Assembly: GCA_050692915.1 (NCBI GenBank)
Contig: JBOGVU010000116.1
Coordinates: 1 to 7,292, forward strand
Reading direction: 5' to 3'
Length of the DNA stretch: 7,292 bases
DNA from: CALAEC01 sp050692915
Lineage (GTDB): Bacteria; Actinomycetota; UBA4738; CALAEC01
Part shown: piece after piece, positions 1 through 5,470 of the stretch
How the letters are laid out: each line of letters begins with the position of its first letter
Numbering within the stretch: the first letter of the stretch is position 1
Position numbers and translations under genes: made by a program
Notes under the pieces: model-generated
Databases searched by the model: none
What the model was told of the DNA's origin: nothing
The model's input: only the letters and a program-made list of their open reading frames with translations

Positions 1-366
1 GTCCTGGTGGCGGCCGCCGGGGCCCGTCGGGCCGACCGGGATGGGATCCGCACCGTCGAGATCGACCTCCGCTACTCGACCTTCACGCCCTCGGAGCTCA
101 CTGTGGAGGCCGGAGAGACCGTCCGCTTCGTGCTCCGGAACGACGACCCCATCCGCCACGAGTTCATCCTGGGTGACGCCGAGGTCCAGCGGATCCACGA
201 GGACGGCGAGGAGCCCCACCACGCCCGGCCGGGCGAGGTCTCGGTCCCGGCCGGGGAGACCGCGATGACCACGTACCGGTTCGGGGATCCCGGAGCCCTC
301 CTGTTCGGGTGCCACCTCCCCGGCCACTGGTCCTACGGGATGCGGGGCACGGTTCGGATCGGGTAG
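1..366 (+). CDS. Exported cupredoxin (type-1 copper protein), 5' partial
   Basis: The reading frame is open to the left edge, so the true start lies outside the window. The first visible residues (VLVAAAGARRA) look like the end of a signal peptide or membrane anchor, which would place the protein outside the membrane. The body is a plastocyanin/azurin-like beta sandwich: strand segments around STFTPSELTVEAGETV, then IRHEFILGD with the first copper-ligand His (codon 157-159), and near the C-terminus FGCHLPGHWSYGM with Cys (310-312), His (325-327) and Met (340-342). This His...Cys-x4-His-x4-Met set is the classic type-1 copper site. A loop between the two ligand regions holds extra histidines (IHEDGEEPHHARPG). 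Family knowledge suggests electron transfer or periplasmic/extracellular copper handling; the partner is not visible. TAG stop at 364-366. Family assignment is firm, the precise role is not. Confidence 0.85.
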   Translation, partial: VLVAAAGARRADRDGIRTVEIDLRYSTFTPSELTVEAGETVRFVLRNDDPIRHEFILGDAEVQRIHEDGEEPHHARPGEVSVPAGETAMTTYRFGDPGALLFGCHLPGHWSYGMRGTVRIG

Positions 367-371
367 TCGCG

Positions 372-377
372 TACAAT
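372..377 (+). promoter_or_regulatory. Candidate -10 element for tRNA-Pro (and mazG)
   Basis: TACAAT matches the TANNNT -10 pattern and differs from TATAAT at one base. It lies in the only intergenic gap before the tRNA and would start transcription around 384-386, about 20 nt before the mature tRNA 5' end. I see no convincing -35 hexamer at 16-18 nt upstream, so this is a weak call resting on one hexamer and its position. Confidence 0.35.
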
Positions 378-385
378 CGGTGGCT

Positions 386-401
386 GCGCCCCCAGGGGCG
401 C
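386..401 (+). other. Short GC inverted repeat just before tRNA-Pro
   Basis: GCGCCCC at 386-392 is perfectly complementary to GGGGCGC at 395-401, separated by CA. In RNA it would form a six-pair stem with a CCAG tetraloop. It lies 20 nt after the cupredoxin stop and 2 nt before the tRNA acceptor stem. No T-run follows, so it is not a classical terminator. It could be a weak terminator for the cupredoxin gene or a structured tRNA 5' leader seen by RNase P. Confidence 0.4.
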
Positions 402-403
402 GA

Positions 404-480
404 CGGGACGTAGCGCAGCTTGGTAGCGCGCAGCGTTCGGGACGCTGAGGTCGCGGGTTCAAATCCCGCCGTCCCGACCA
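404..480 (+). tRNA. tRNA-Pro (anticodon CGG)
   Basis: A full cloverleaf can be folded by eye. The acceptor stem CGGGACG (404-410) pairs with CGTCCCG (470-476). The D-arm has GCGC (413-416) with GCGC (426-429). The anticodon stem CAGCG (431-435) pairs with CGCTG (443-447) around the 7-nt loop TTCGGGA, giving anticodon CGG at 438-440, which reads the proline codon CCG. The T-arm has GCGGG (453-457), loop TTCAAAT and CCCGC (465-469). Discriminator A is at 477 and CCA is encoded at 478-480. CCG should be a heavily used proline codon in so GC-rich a genome. The downstream mazG ribosome binding site begins two nucleotides after the CCA, so the tRNA and mazG are probably on one transcript. Confidence 0.97.
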
Positions 481-481
481 C

Positions 482-488
482 GAGGAGG
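482..488 (+). promoter_or_regulatory. Ribosome binding site that fixes the mazG TTG start
   Basis: GAGGAGG is a near-perfect Shine-Dalgarno sequence, 8 nt before the TTG at 497-499. It is the main reason for accepting the rare TTG start. It begins two nucleotides after the tRNA CCA, so ribosome access may depend on tRNA 3' processing. Confidence 0.8.
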
Positions 489-496
489 CCACCGGT

Positions 497-787
497 TTGG
501 ACCTGGCCGAGTTCCAGGACCTGATGCGCCGGACGTATCTCGACCGCGATGAGCGTCGCGGTCGTGACGCCACCTTCCGCCGGCTGGTGGAGGAGGTGGG
601 CGAGCTGGCCAGGGCCCTCCGCCGCGAGGACGCCGCGGAGCGGACCGAGGAAGTCTCGGACGTCCTGGCCTGGCTGGCCTCGCTGGCGAACCAGGCCGGG
701 GTGGACCTGGAGGAGGCCGCGGCCCGGTACGCCGACGGCTGCCCGAAGTGCGGCCGGATCCCCTGCGGGTGCCCGTTCGGCCCGTGA
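497..787 (+). CDS. MazG-like nucleotide pyrophosphohydrolase with C-terminal Cys motif
   Basis: A 96-residue all-alpha protein of the MazG/all-alpha NTP pyrophosphatase superfamily. Members hydrolyse NTPs or dNTPs to NMP plus pyrophosphate and clean up aberrant nucleotides in the cytoplasm. The metal-binding signature is visible: EEVGE (Glu32, Glu33, Glu36), then EEVSD (Glu52, Asp55) on the following helix. At about 100 residues it matches the single-domain forms, not the roughly 260-residue two-domain E. coli MazG, so no gene symbol is given. The C-terminus carries Cys82-x2-Cys85 and Cys90-x-Cys92 (CPKCGRIPCGC), which looks like a zinc knuckle. The TTG start is set by the strong ribosome binding site. 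The TGA stop overlaps the next gene's GTG start, implying translational coupling with the stress protein. The substrate is unknown. Confidence 0.85.
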   Translation: MDLAEFQDLMRRTYLDRDERRGRDATFRRLVEEVGELARALRREDAAERTEEVSDVLAWLASLANQAGVDLEEAAARYADGCPKCGRIPCGCPFGP

Positions 788-1467
788 GCCCGTACAGACG
801 GATCGTGGTCGGTACCGACGGGTCCGATTCGGCGATCCGCGCCGTGCGGCACGCGGGGTGGCTGGCCGGCGCTCTCGGGGCCGACCTCATCGTCACCCAC
901 GCCTATCCCGAGGCCCGCGACGGCTCGCCCCAGCGGGTCGGGGCCAGCGTCCTCCGGGACGCCTGCGCCCGGATCCCCGAGGCCTCACCCACCAGCATGC
1001 TCCGGACCGGGGAGGCCGCGGGCACCCTGGTCGGGCTGGCCAGGGAGGCGGAAGCCGATCTCATCGTGGTCGGCAACCGCGGCCTGGGGAGCCGGCGGGT
1101 CCTGATGGGGACGGTCCCGGGGCGGGTGGCCCAGCGGGCGCCGTGCGACGTCCTGATCGCGCACACCACGGAGGAGGAGCCCGAAGCGCCGTACCGACGG
1201 GTCATCCTGGCCACCGACCGATCGCCGACCGCCGAGCGAGCCGCGGCCGCGGGCCGGGCACTGTCCGACGCGGTGGGGGCACGGTCCGAGGAGATCCACG
1301 TCACCGAGGGAGACCCGGCTGCGGGGATCCTCCGGGCGGCGGCGTCCGCCGACCTCGTGGTCGTGGGAAACGTGGGGCTCACCGGGGCCCGGCGGTTCCT
1401 GGCCAGCGTCCCCAGCCGGGTGGCCCGGCGGTCGCCCTGCCACGTCCTCCTGGTCAAGACGAGCTAG
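784..1467 (+). CDS. Tandem universal stress protein (UspA family)
   Basis: About 227 residues with two Usp domains. I chose the GTG at 784 over an in-frame GTG at 748 because it gives the family-typical beginning (M)SPYRRIVVGTDGSDSA and a 4-nt GTGA overlap with the mazG stop. Domain 1 (about 1-134) has the VGTDGS strand and the nucleotide-loop region GNRGLGSRRVLMGTVPGRV. Domain 2 starts at YRRVILATDRS (about residue 137) and ends at CHVLLVKTS. It is only about 91 residues, shorter than a normal Usp domain of about 140, and seems to lack part of the central strands. Both loops resemble the ATP-binding G-2x-G-9x-G(S/T) motif, but I count 8 spacer residues, and domain 2 has Ala where the last Gly is expected. 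Usp proteins act in the cytoplasm in stress survival. Nucleotide binding here is uncertain. Confidence 0.9.
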   Translation: MSPYRRIVVGTDGSDSAIRAVRHAGWLAGALGADLIVTHAYPEARDGSPQRVGASVLRDACARIPEASPTSMLRTGEAAGTLVGLAREAEADLIVVGNRGLGSRRVLMGTVPGRVAQRAPCDVLIAHTTEEEPEAPYRRVILATDRSPTAERAAAAGRALSDAVGARSEEIHVTEGDPAAGILRAAASADLVVVGNVGLTGARRFLASVPSRVARRSPCHVLLVKTS

Positions 1468-1478
1468 CGCGATACCCT
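1451..1478 (+). promoter_or_regulatory. Candidate eamA promoter, near-leaderless
   Basis: TACCCT at 1473-1478 fits TANNNT and ends 9 nt before the ATG at 1488. TGGTCA at 1451-1456 matches four of six bases of TTGACA, with a 16-nt spacer. Transcription would begin about 1485-1488, at or just before the start codon. There is no real Shine-Dalgarno upstream of the ATG (only an AGG at 1479-1481), which agrees with a leaderless mRNA. It lies across the end of the stress-protein gene. Confidence 0.35.
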
Positions 1479-1487
1479 AGGCCGTCC

Positions 1488-2438
1488 ATGGCACGACGCC
1501 GCGTCCTCTCCACCGCGCACGGCACCCGGCCCGAGGCCTTCGGCCCCACCGAGTGGGGGCTGCTCTCCGCCGTGGCCCTGATGTGGGGCTCCTCGTTCCT
1601 GTGGATCGACATCGGCCTGGAGGCGTTCCGGCCGGCGGTGATCGCAGTGGCCCGGATCGTCATGGGGGCGCTGGCGCTGGGATTCATCCGCCGGAGCCGC
1701 GCGCCGGTGGCCCGCGAGGACTGGCCCCGGGTCGTCCTCCTGGCCCTGGTGTGGACGGCGATCCCACTGCTCCTGTTTCCCATCGCCCAGGACCTCGGGG
1801 TGGCCTCCTCCAGCGCCGGGATGATCAATGGGGCCATGCCGCTGTTCGCCGCGCTGTTCGCCTCGATCTTCCTTCGCCGCCTCCCCGGCCCGCTCCAGGC
1901 CCTGGGGCTGCTGGTGGGATTCGGCGGGGTGGTCCTGGTGAGCCTCTCCTCGGCGGGCGGCTCGGAGAGCTCGGCCCTGGGGACCGTGCTGGCCCTGGTG
2001 GCCACGGTCCTGTACGGGCTGGCCGCGAACATCATGGTGCCGCTCCAGCAGCGATACGGGGCGCTCCCGGTCATCGTCCGGGCGCAGCTGGTCGCCCTGG
2101 TGGCGGTGCTCCCGTTCGGGATCGCCGCGGTGCCCGGCTCCCGGTGGCACTGGCCGAGCGCGCTGGCCATGGTGGTGCTGGGCGTGTTCGGGACCGGGCT
2201 CGCCTATGTGGCCAGCTCGACCCTGCTCGGCCGCGCGGGCCCCACTCGGGGCTCCGTGCAGATCTACTTCATCCCGGTGGTCGCTCTGGTCCTGGGCGTG
2301 GTGTTCCTCGACGAGGAGGTCGGGGCGATGGCCCTGACCGGCGTGGCCCTGATCATCCTGGGCGCCTACATCACCAGCCGCCGGGAGCGTCATGTTGACG
2401 TCGCCACCGCCACTCCGGTAGAACCTCCCGACCGGTGA
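1488..2438 (+). CDS. EamA/DMT-superfamily transporter
   Basis: A 316-residue membrane protein of the drug/metabolite transporter superfamily, EamA family, which export or import small metabolites (amino acids, their derivatives, drugs). The length matches the usual roughly 300 residues and the sequence reads as ten hydrophobic helices in two five-helix halves. Family-typical features are the first helix ALMWGSSFLWIDIGL, the helix-3/4 region SSSAGMINGAMPLFAALFA, and in the second half GTGLAYVASSTLL followed by a Pro-containing helix (FIPVVALVLGVVFLDEEV). The ATG at 1488 is the only start that gives a compact protein; the frame stays open far upstream, but that is a GC-rich shadow of the stress-protein gene. 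The 4-nt overlap with the next gene suggests co-translation. The substrate cannot be told from sequence. Confidence 0.9.
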   Translation: MARRRVLSTAHGTRPEAFGPTEWGLLSAVALMWGSSFLWIDIGLEAFRPAVIAVARIVMGALALGFIRRSRAPVAREDWPRVVLLALVWTAIPLLLFPIAQDLGVASSSAGMINGAMPLFAALFASIFLRRLPGPLQALGLLVGFGGVVLVSLSSAGGSESSALGTVLALVATVLYGLAANIMVPLQQRYGALPVIVRAQLVALVAVLPFGIAAVPGSRWHWPSALAMVVLGVFGTGLAYVASSTLLGRAGPTRGSVQIYFIPVVALVLGVVFLDEEVGAMALTGVALIILGAYITSRRERHVDVATATPVEPPDR

Positions 2439-3215
2439 GCTCTCCTCTCCTCGCTCTGCTCCTGATCGCGCTGGCGGTGCTGGGCTCAAGCCCGACGGCC
2501 GCGGGCCCGGCCACCCAGTGCCTGGGCACGGCCGCCACGATCCAGGGGACCTCCGGCCCGGACGTCATCACCGGCACCGAGGGCGACGACGTGATCGTGG
2601 GAAAGGAGGGCACCGACCGGATCAACGGCCTGGGGGGGAACGATCTCATCTGCGGCGACGCCGGGAAGGACGTCCTGGACGGCGGCGCCGGCGACGACAC
2701 GCTGAACGGCGGGACCCAGGGCGACACCTTCGTTTGCAACGTCGGGATCGACGCCGTGTCCTACGAGGAGCGCACCAGGCCGGTTATCGCCGAGATCGAC
2801 AAGGACACCGGCGACGACGGGGACCCCACCCTCCGCGGGGGCAAGGGCGAGGCCGACACGATCAAGATCTCCTGCGAGAACGTGATCGGCGGCACAGGGA
2901 ACGACTCGATGGTGGGCACCAACGGGCCGAACGAGTTCCGGGGCCGGGGAGGCACCGACACGTTCAGCGGGGGCGGCGGGGCCGACGTGGCTCACGGCGG
3001 CGGGGGCCAGGACTTCCTGCGGGGCGAGGGCGGCAACGATCGTCTCTACGGGCAGGGAGCAAGGGACGACACCCTCCTCGGCGGTCCCGGCCAGGATCTG
3101 CTGATCGGAGGCGGGGGGATCCGGGACCAGGCGGACGGGGGAGGGCGGCACCGACATGTGCGACGCGGAGAAGGAGACGTCGTGCGAGAAGAACCCGCCG
3201 CCCCCTGCGGCCTGA
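2435..3215 (+). CDS. Secreted RTX-like calcium-binding repeat protein, apparent frameshift near 3' end
   Basis: GTG at 2435 overlaps the eamA TGA. It is the only possible start, since an in-frame stop lies at 2396-2398 with no other start codon between. Residues 1-23 form a Sec-type signal peptide (MSSPLLALLLIALAVLG), odd in having no Lys or Arg in its n-region. Glycine/aspartate nonapeptide repeats of the GGxGxDx type occupy about residues 38-99 and 152-234, which bind calcium in known RTX proteins. Cys29, Cys73, Cys101 and Cys147 suggest disulfides outside the cell. After Asp234 the frame breaks. Shifting by one base at the G-run 3137-3141 restores GEGGTDMCDAEKETSCEK and a TGA at 3213-3215 (about 259 residues), like the Cys-containing ends of actinobacterial homologues. 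Read literally, the frame runs on to 3478, antisense through asd, with non-homologous sequence. The cause is a sequencing error or a real mutation. The function is unknown beyond calcium binding. Confidence 0.75.
2546..2731 (+). repeat. RTX-type repeat block 1 (coding)
   Basis: Encodes about seven degenerate glycine/aspartate nonapeptides, for example GTEGDDVIV, GLGGNDLIC and GGAGDDTLN. They are conserved at the protein level and diverged at the DNA level, so this is a protein repeat and not a recent DNA duplication. Confidence 0.8.
2888..3136 (+). repeat. RTX-type repeat block 2 (coding)
   Basis: A second set of glycine/aspartate repeats (GGTGNDSMV, GRGGTDTFS, GEGGNDRLY, GGPGQDLLI). It is separated from block 1 by about 50 residues containing two cysteines and an acidic stretch. 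It ends at the G-run where the reading frame appears to shift. Confidence 0.8.
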
Positions 3216-3228
3216 CTCAGCGGGTCAG
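3197..3228. terminator. Two small hairpins at the convergent gene ends (weak)
   Basis: GCCGC (3197-3201) can pair with GCGGC (3207-3211), and CTGAC (3212-3216) with GTCAG (3224-3228). Together they span both stop codons. Stems are only five pairs and no T-run follows on either strand, so neither is a standard intrinsic terminator. They are listed because the convergent genes leave no other room for one. Confidence 0.2.
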
Positions 3229-4236
3229 CGACTCGGCGATCTGTACCGCGTTGAGCGCGGCGCCCTTCCGGAGGTTGTCGCCGGCGGCGAACAGCTGGAG
3301 GGATCGGGGCCGGGGACCCTGGCGGATCCGGCCCACCAGCACCTCGTCCCGCCCCGCTGCTTCGAGCGGGGTCGGGAAGCGGTCGGTCAACGGGTCGTCC
3401 ACGACCGCGACCCCCGGGAAGACGGCCAGCGCGCTTCGGGCGGCCTCGGGCGTGAGGTTCCGCTCGAGCTCCGCGTAGATCGACACGGAGTGTCCGGCGA
3501 TCACCGGGACCCTGACCACCGTGACCGCCACCTCGAGCTGTGGGAGCCCCAGGATCTTCCGGGTCTCGTTGACGAACTTCGTCTCCTCCGTGGTGGCCCC
3601 GTCCGGGTCGAAGGAGCCTCCCCGAGGGAGGACGTTGTAGGCGATGGTCCGGCCGAACACCTCGCCGACGGGGAGGGCCTCGGGATCGGGCCGGGCCAGG
3701 TCCTCCTCCGCGCCTCGAAGCTTCTCGACCTGCTCAAGCAGCTCGGCCACGCCCCGGTGGCCGGCCCCGGACACGGACTGGTACGAGGACACCACGAGCC
3801 CGGTCAGGCCGGCGGCCCGGTGCAGGGGAGCCACCGCCATCAGCGCGGTGATGGCCGTGCAGTTCGGGTTGGCCACGATCCCCCGGTGCCCCGCCAGGGC
3901 CTCCTCGTTGATCTCCGGGACCACCAGGGGGACGTCCGGCTCCATCCGGTAGGCCGACGAGTTGTCCACGACCGTCGCCCCGGCGGAGACGGCCCCTGGG
4001 GCCCAGGCCCTGGAGGCCTCGGCGCCGGCGGAGAACAGGGCGATATCGACGTCCCCGAACACCCCCTGGTCCACGGCCCGGACCTCGACGGACTCGCTCC
4101 CGAACGAGAGCCGAACGCCGGCCGAGCGCGGGGAGGCCAGCGCCACCACCTCGTCCATGGGGAAGCGGCGCTCCTCCAGCGTCCGGAGCATCTCCCGGCC
4201 GACGGCGCCGGTGGCGCCCACCACCGCAACCCTCAT
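3217..4236 (-). CDS. asd: Aspartate-semialdehyde dehydrogenase
   Basis: Catalyses the NADPH-dependent reduction of aspartyl phosphate to aspartate semialdehyde, the second step of the aspartate pathway to lysine/diaminopimelate, methionine and threonine; cytosolic. About 339 residues, normal for the family. Numbered from the chosen start: Rossmann loop GATGAVG (7-13), DNSSAYRM with substrate-site Arg97, catalytic Cys126 in ANPNCTAI, Gln153 in SSYQSVSGAG, the EETK segment (217-220), and RVPVIAGHS with Arg242 and catalytic His249. All key residues are present. An ATG at 4245 would add three residues (MDP). I prefer 4236 because it gives the family-typical MRVAVVGATGAVG and because a -10-like hexamer lies 7 nt before it. 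It is the last gene of the minus-strand operon, after lysC and the zinc-ribbon gene. Confidence 0.96.
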   Translation of the reverse strand: MRVAVVGATGAVGREMLRTLEERRFPMDEVVALASPRSAGVRLSFGSESVEVRAVDQGVFGDVDIALFSAGAEASRAWAPGAVSAGATVVDNSSAYRMEPDVPLVVPEINEEALAGHRGIVANPNCTAITALMAVAPLHRAAGLTGLVVSSYQSVSGAGHRGVAELLEQVEKLRGAEEDLARPDPEALPVGEVFGRTIAYNVLPRGGSFDPDGATTEETKFVNETRKILGLPQLEVAVTVVRVPVIAGHSVSIYAELERNLTPEAARSALAVFPGVAVVDDPLTDRFPTPLEAAGRDEVLVGRIRQGPRPRSLQLFAAGDNLRKGAALNAVQIAESLTR

Positions 4237-4243
4237 CGGGTCC

Positions 4244-4249
4244 ATGCTA
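4244..4249 (-). promoter_or_regulatory. Candidate -10 element giving leaderless asd mRNA
   Basis: On the minus strand TAGCAT (4249 to 4244) fits TANNNT and ends 7 nt before the ATG at 4236, the spacing seen for leaderless transcripts in actinobacteria. No good Shine-Dalgarno precedes either possible asd start. No clear -35 is seen. It would give asd some expression independent of the operon promoter. Confidence 0.3.
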
Positions 4250-4275
4250 CCGGCCGGGGTGGGGTCCGACCGGCG

Positions 4276-4971
4276 TTAGGCGGCGTCGTTCCAGTCCCAG
4301 GTGGCCAGGATCTCCTCGAGGGCGAACCTTGCCTCGTCGAAGCTCTCCCCGTCGCCCCCGAGCGTTATCCGCCATCCCACGCCGTCGCGGACCAGGGCCA
4401 CCATCCGCTGCTGGACGATCGAGCCGTCGTCCTGCTGGACGGCTGCCTGCCAGGCGAAGGCCTGGGTCCCGTCCCCCACCTCGATCGTTTGGACCGGCCC
4501 CAGGGTCACGCCGAAGGCCTCCTGGGTGTTTCGGATCCCCTGCGCGTACTGGGTGGTGGTGGTCCCCGGGACCGCCTCGCCCGCCCGGATCACGATGGCC
4601 GCGTCCTCGCCCTGGGGCTCGAAGCGATCGAGCGCCCCGGTCGGGGTGCGGGTGGTCGCGGCGCTCCACCCCGGTGGGATGGAGACGCAGTACGGGTACA
4701 GCCGGCTGACGAACTTGCCGTCGCACGCGCCGGGCCGCCCCGAGTACCAGATCCCCACGGCGGAGGCGGCCAGGATCACCAGGGCCAGGGCGGCGATCGC
4801 GGGCCAGCGGCTCGGCGGCTTGGCAGCCGGGACATCGAGCTCGTCCTCCGGCGGCTCGGCCGCGTCGGCCCGCCTGAGCGGGGCCTCGCCGGGCACCAGC
4901 GAACGTCCGCAGACCCCGCAGACGGTGCTCTCCTCGTCGTTCTCGGACCGGCAGCTCGGGCAGACCAGCAC
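4276..4971 (-). CDS. Zinc-ribbon, single-pass membrane protein of unknown function
   Basis: 231 residues. The N-terminus is a short zinc ribbon (Cys4-x2-Cys7 ... Cys18-x2-Cys21: CPSC and CGVC), followed by an acidic, Pro/Ala-rich linker (about 28-55). One membrane helix at about 57-76 follows (WPAIAALALVILAASAVGIWY), then an outer domain of about 150 residues beginning with Cys83 and Cys95 (YPYCVSIPPGWSA), which may form a disulfide. The outer domain has alternating beta-like segments and ends LEEILATWDWNDAA; it loosely recalls small PsbP/LpqN-like lipoprotein domains, but I cannot assign it. Topology is inferred as ribbon inside, domain outside. The GTG start is 1 nt after the lysC stop, with GGGAG 7 nt upstream inside lysC, so it is translationally coupled to aspartokinase. 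Its position between lysC and asd is unusual and its job is unknown. Confidence 0.85.
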   Translation of the reverse strand: MLVCPSCRSENDEESTVCGVCGRSLVPGEAPLRRADAAEPPEDELDVPAAKPPSRWPAIAALALVILAASAVGIWYSGRPGACDGKFVSRLYPYCVSIPPGWSAATTRTPTGALDRFEPQGEDAAIVIRAGEAVPGTTTTQYAQGIRNTQEAFGVTLGPVQTIEVGDGTQAFAWQAAVQQDDGSIVQQRMVALVRDGVGWRITLGGDGESFDEARFALEEILATWDWNDAA

Positions 4972-4972
4972 G

Positions 4973-5470
4973 TCAGTGCTCCCGGACCACCGCCTGGTCC
5001 GACAGCGCGAACCGGGCGTGGAGGGCCTTCACCGCCGACTCGACGTCGTCGGCCCGGACGACGCAGGTGATCCGGATCGAGGACGTGGAGATCATCTCGA
5101 TGTTGATCCCCGCCTCCGCCAGGGCCGAGAACATCTCGGCCTGGACGCCGGGATGGGTCTTCATGCCGGCGCCGACCAGCGACACCGTGGCGATCCCGTC
5201 GTCGGTGGTGTGGCGCTCCGCCCCGATCTCCTTCACCAGGCCCTCCATCACCGTGGCCGCGTGCGGCAGGTCGTCCTTGGGCACCGTGAAGGAGACGTCG
5301 GCGAGCCCGTCCTTCGACACGTTCTGGACGATCGTGTCCACGTTGATGCCCTCGTCGGCCACGGCCCGGAAGATGGCCGCGGCGATCCCGGGCCGATCGG
5401 GGACGCCCTGGACCGTTATCTTCGCCTCGCCGGTGTCGTGGACGACGCCGGAGATGATGGCCTGCTCCAT
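4973..5470 (-). CDS. lysC: Probable aspartokinase beta subunit from internal lysC start
   Basis: In Corynebacterium and Bacillus lysC, an in-frame internal start produces a beta subunit equal to the regulatory C-terminus, forming an alpha2beta2 enzyme. Here Met247 begins MEQAIISGVVHDTGEAKI, aligned with the Corynebacterium beta start as I recall it (MEEAVLTGVATDKSEAK). A strong GGGAGGA lies at 5481-5487 with 10 nt before the ATG. The product would be about 165 residues holding both ACT domains. This is inferred from position and ribosome binding site, not shown. Confidence 0.55.
   Translation of the reverse strand: MEQAIISGVVHDTGEAKITVQGVPDRPGIAAAIFRAVADEGINVDTIVQNVSKDGLADVSFTVPKDDLPHAATVMEGLVKEIGAERHTTDDGIATVSLVGAGMKTHPGVQAEMFSALAEAGINIEMISTSSIRITCVVRADDVESAVKALHARFALSDQAVVREH

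Noticed and set aside
386..401. Hairpin as a strong Rho-independent terminator
   Set aside because: No T-run follows and the stem is followed at once by the tRNA, so it is kept only as a structural feature.
748..783. Earlier GTG start for the stress protein
   Set aside because: It adds a Pro/Arg-rich leader (RPDPLRVPVRP) unlike Usp proteins, while GTG 784 gives the canonical start and a GTGA overlap.
549..1487. Long open frame upstream of and in frame with the transporter
   Set aside because: It runs out of frame through mazG and usp and reads as Arg/Gly/Pro-rich nonsense. It is the usual shadow of GC-rich codon use; the transporter starts at 1488.
2546..3136. Possible CRISPR or tandem DNA repeat
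   Set aside because: The regularity is at the protein level (Gly/Asp nonapeptides). DNA units are diverged and there are no constant repeats with unique spacers.
3216..3478. C-terminal extension of the repeat protein
   Set aside because: Antisense to asd with no repeat character. A one-base shift gives a better ending at 3215.
2518..5070. 850-codon open frame on the plus strand
   Set aside because: It lies out of frame over the repeat protein and antisense to asd and the zinc-ribbon gene, with no domain-like sequence.
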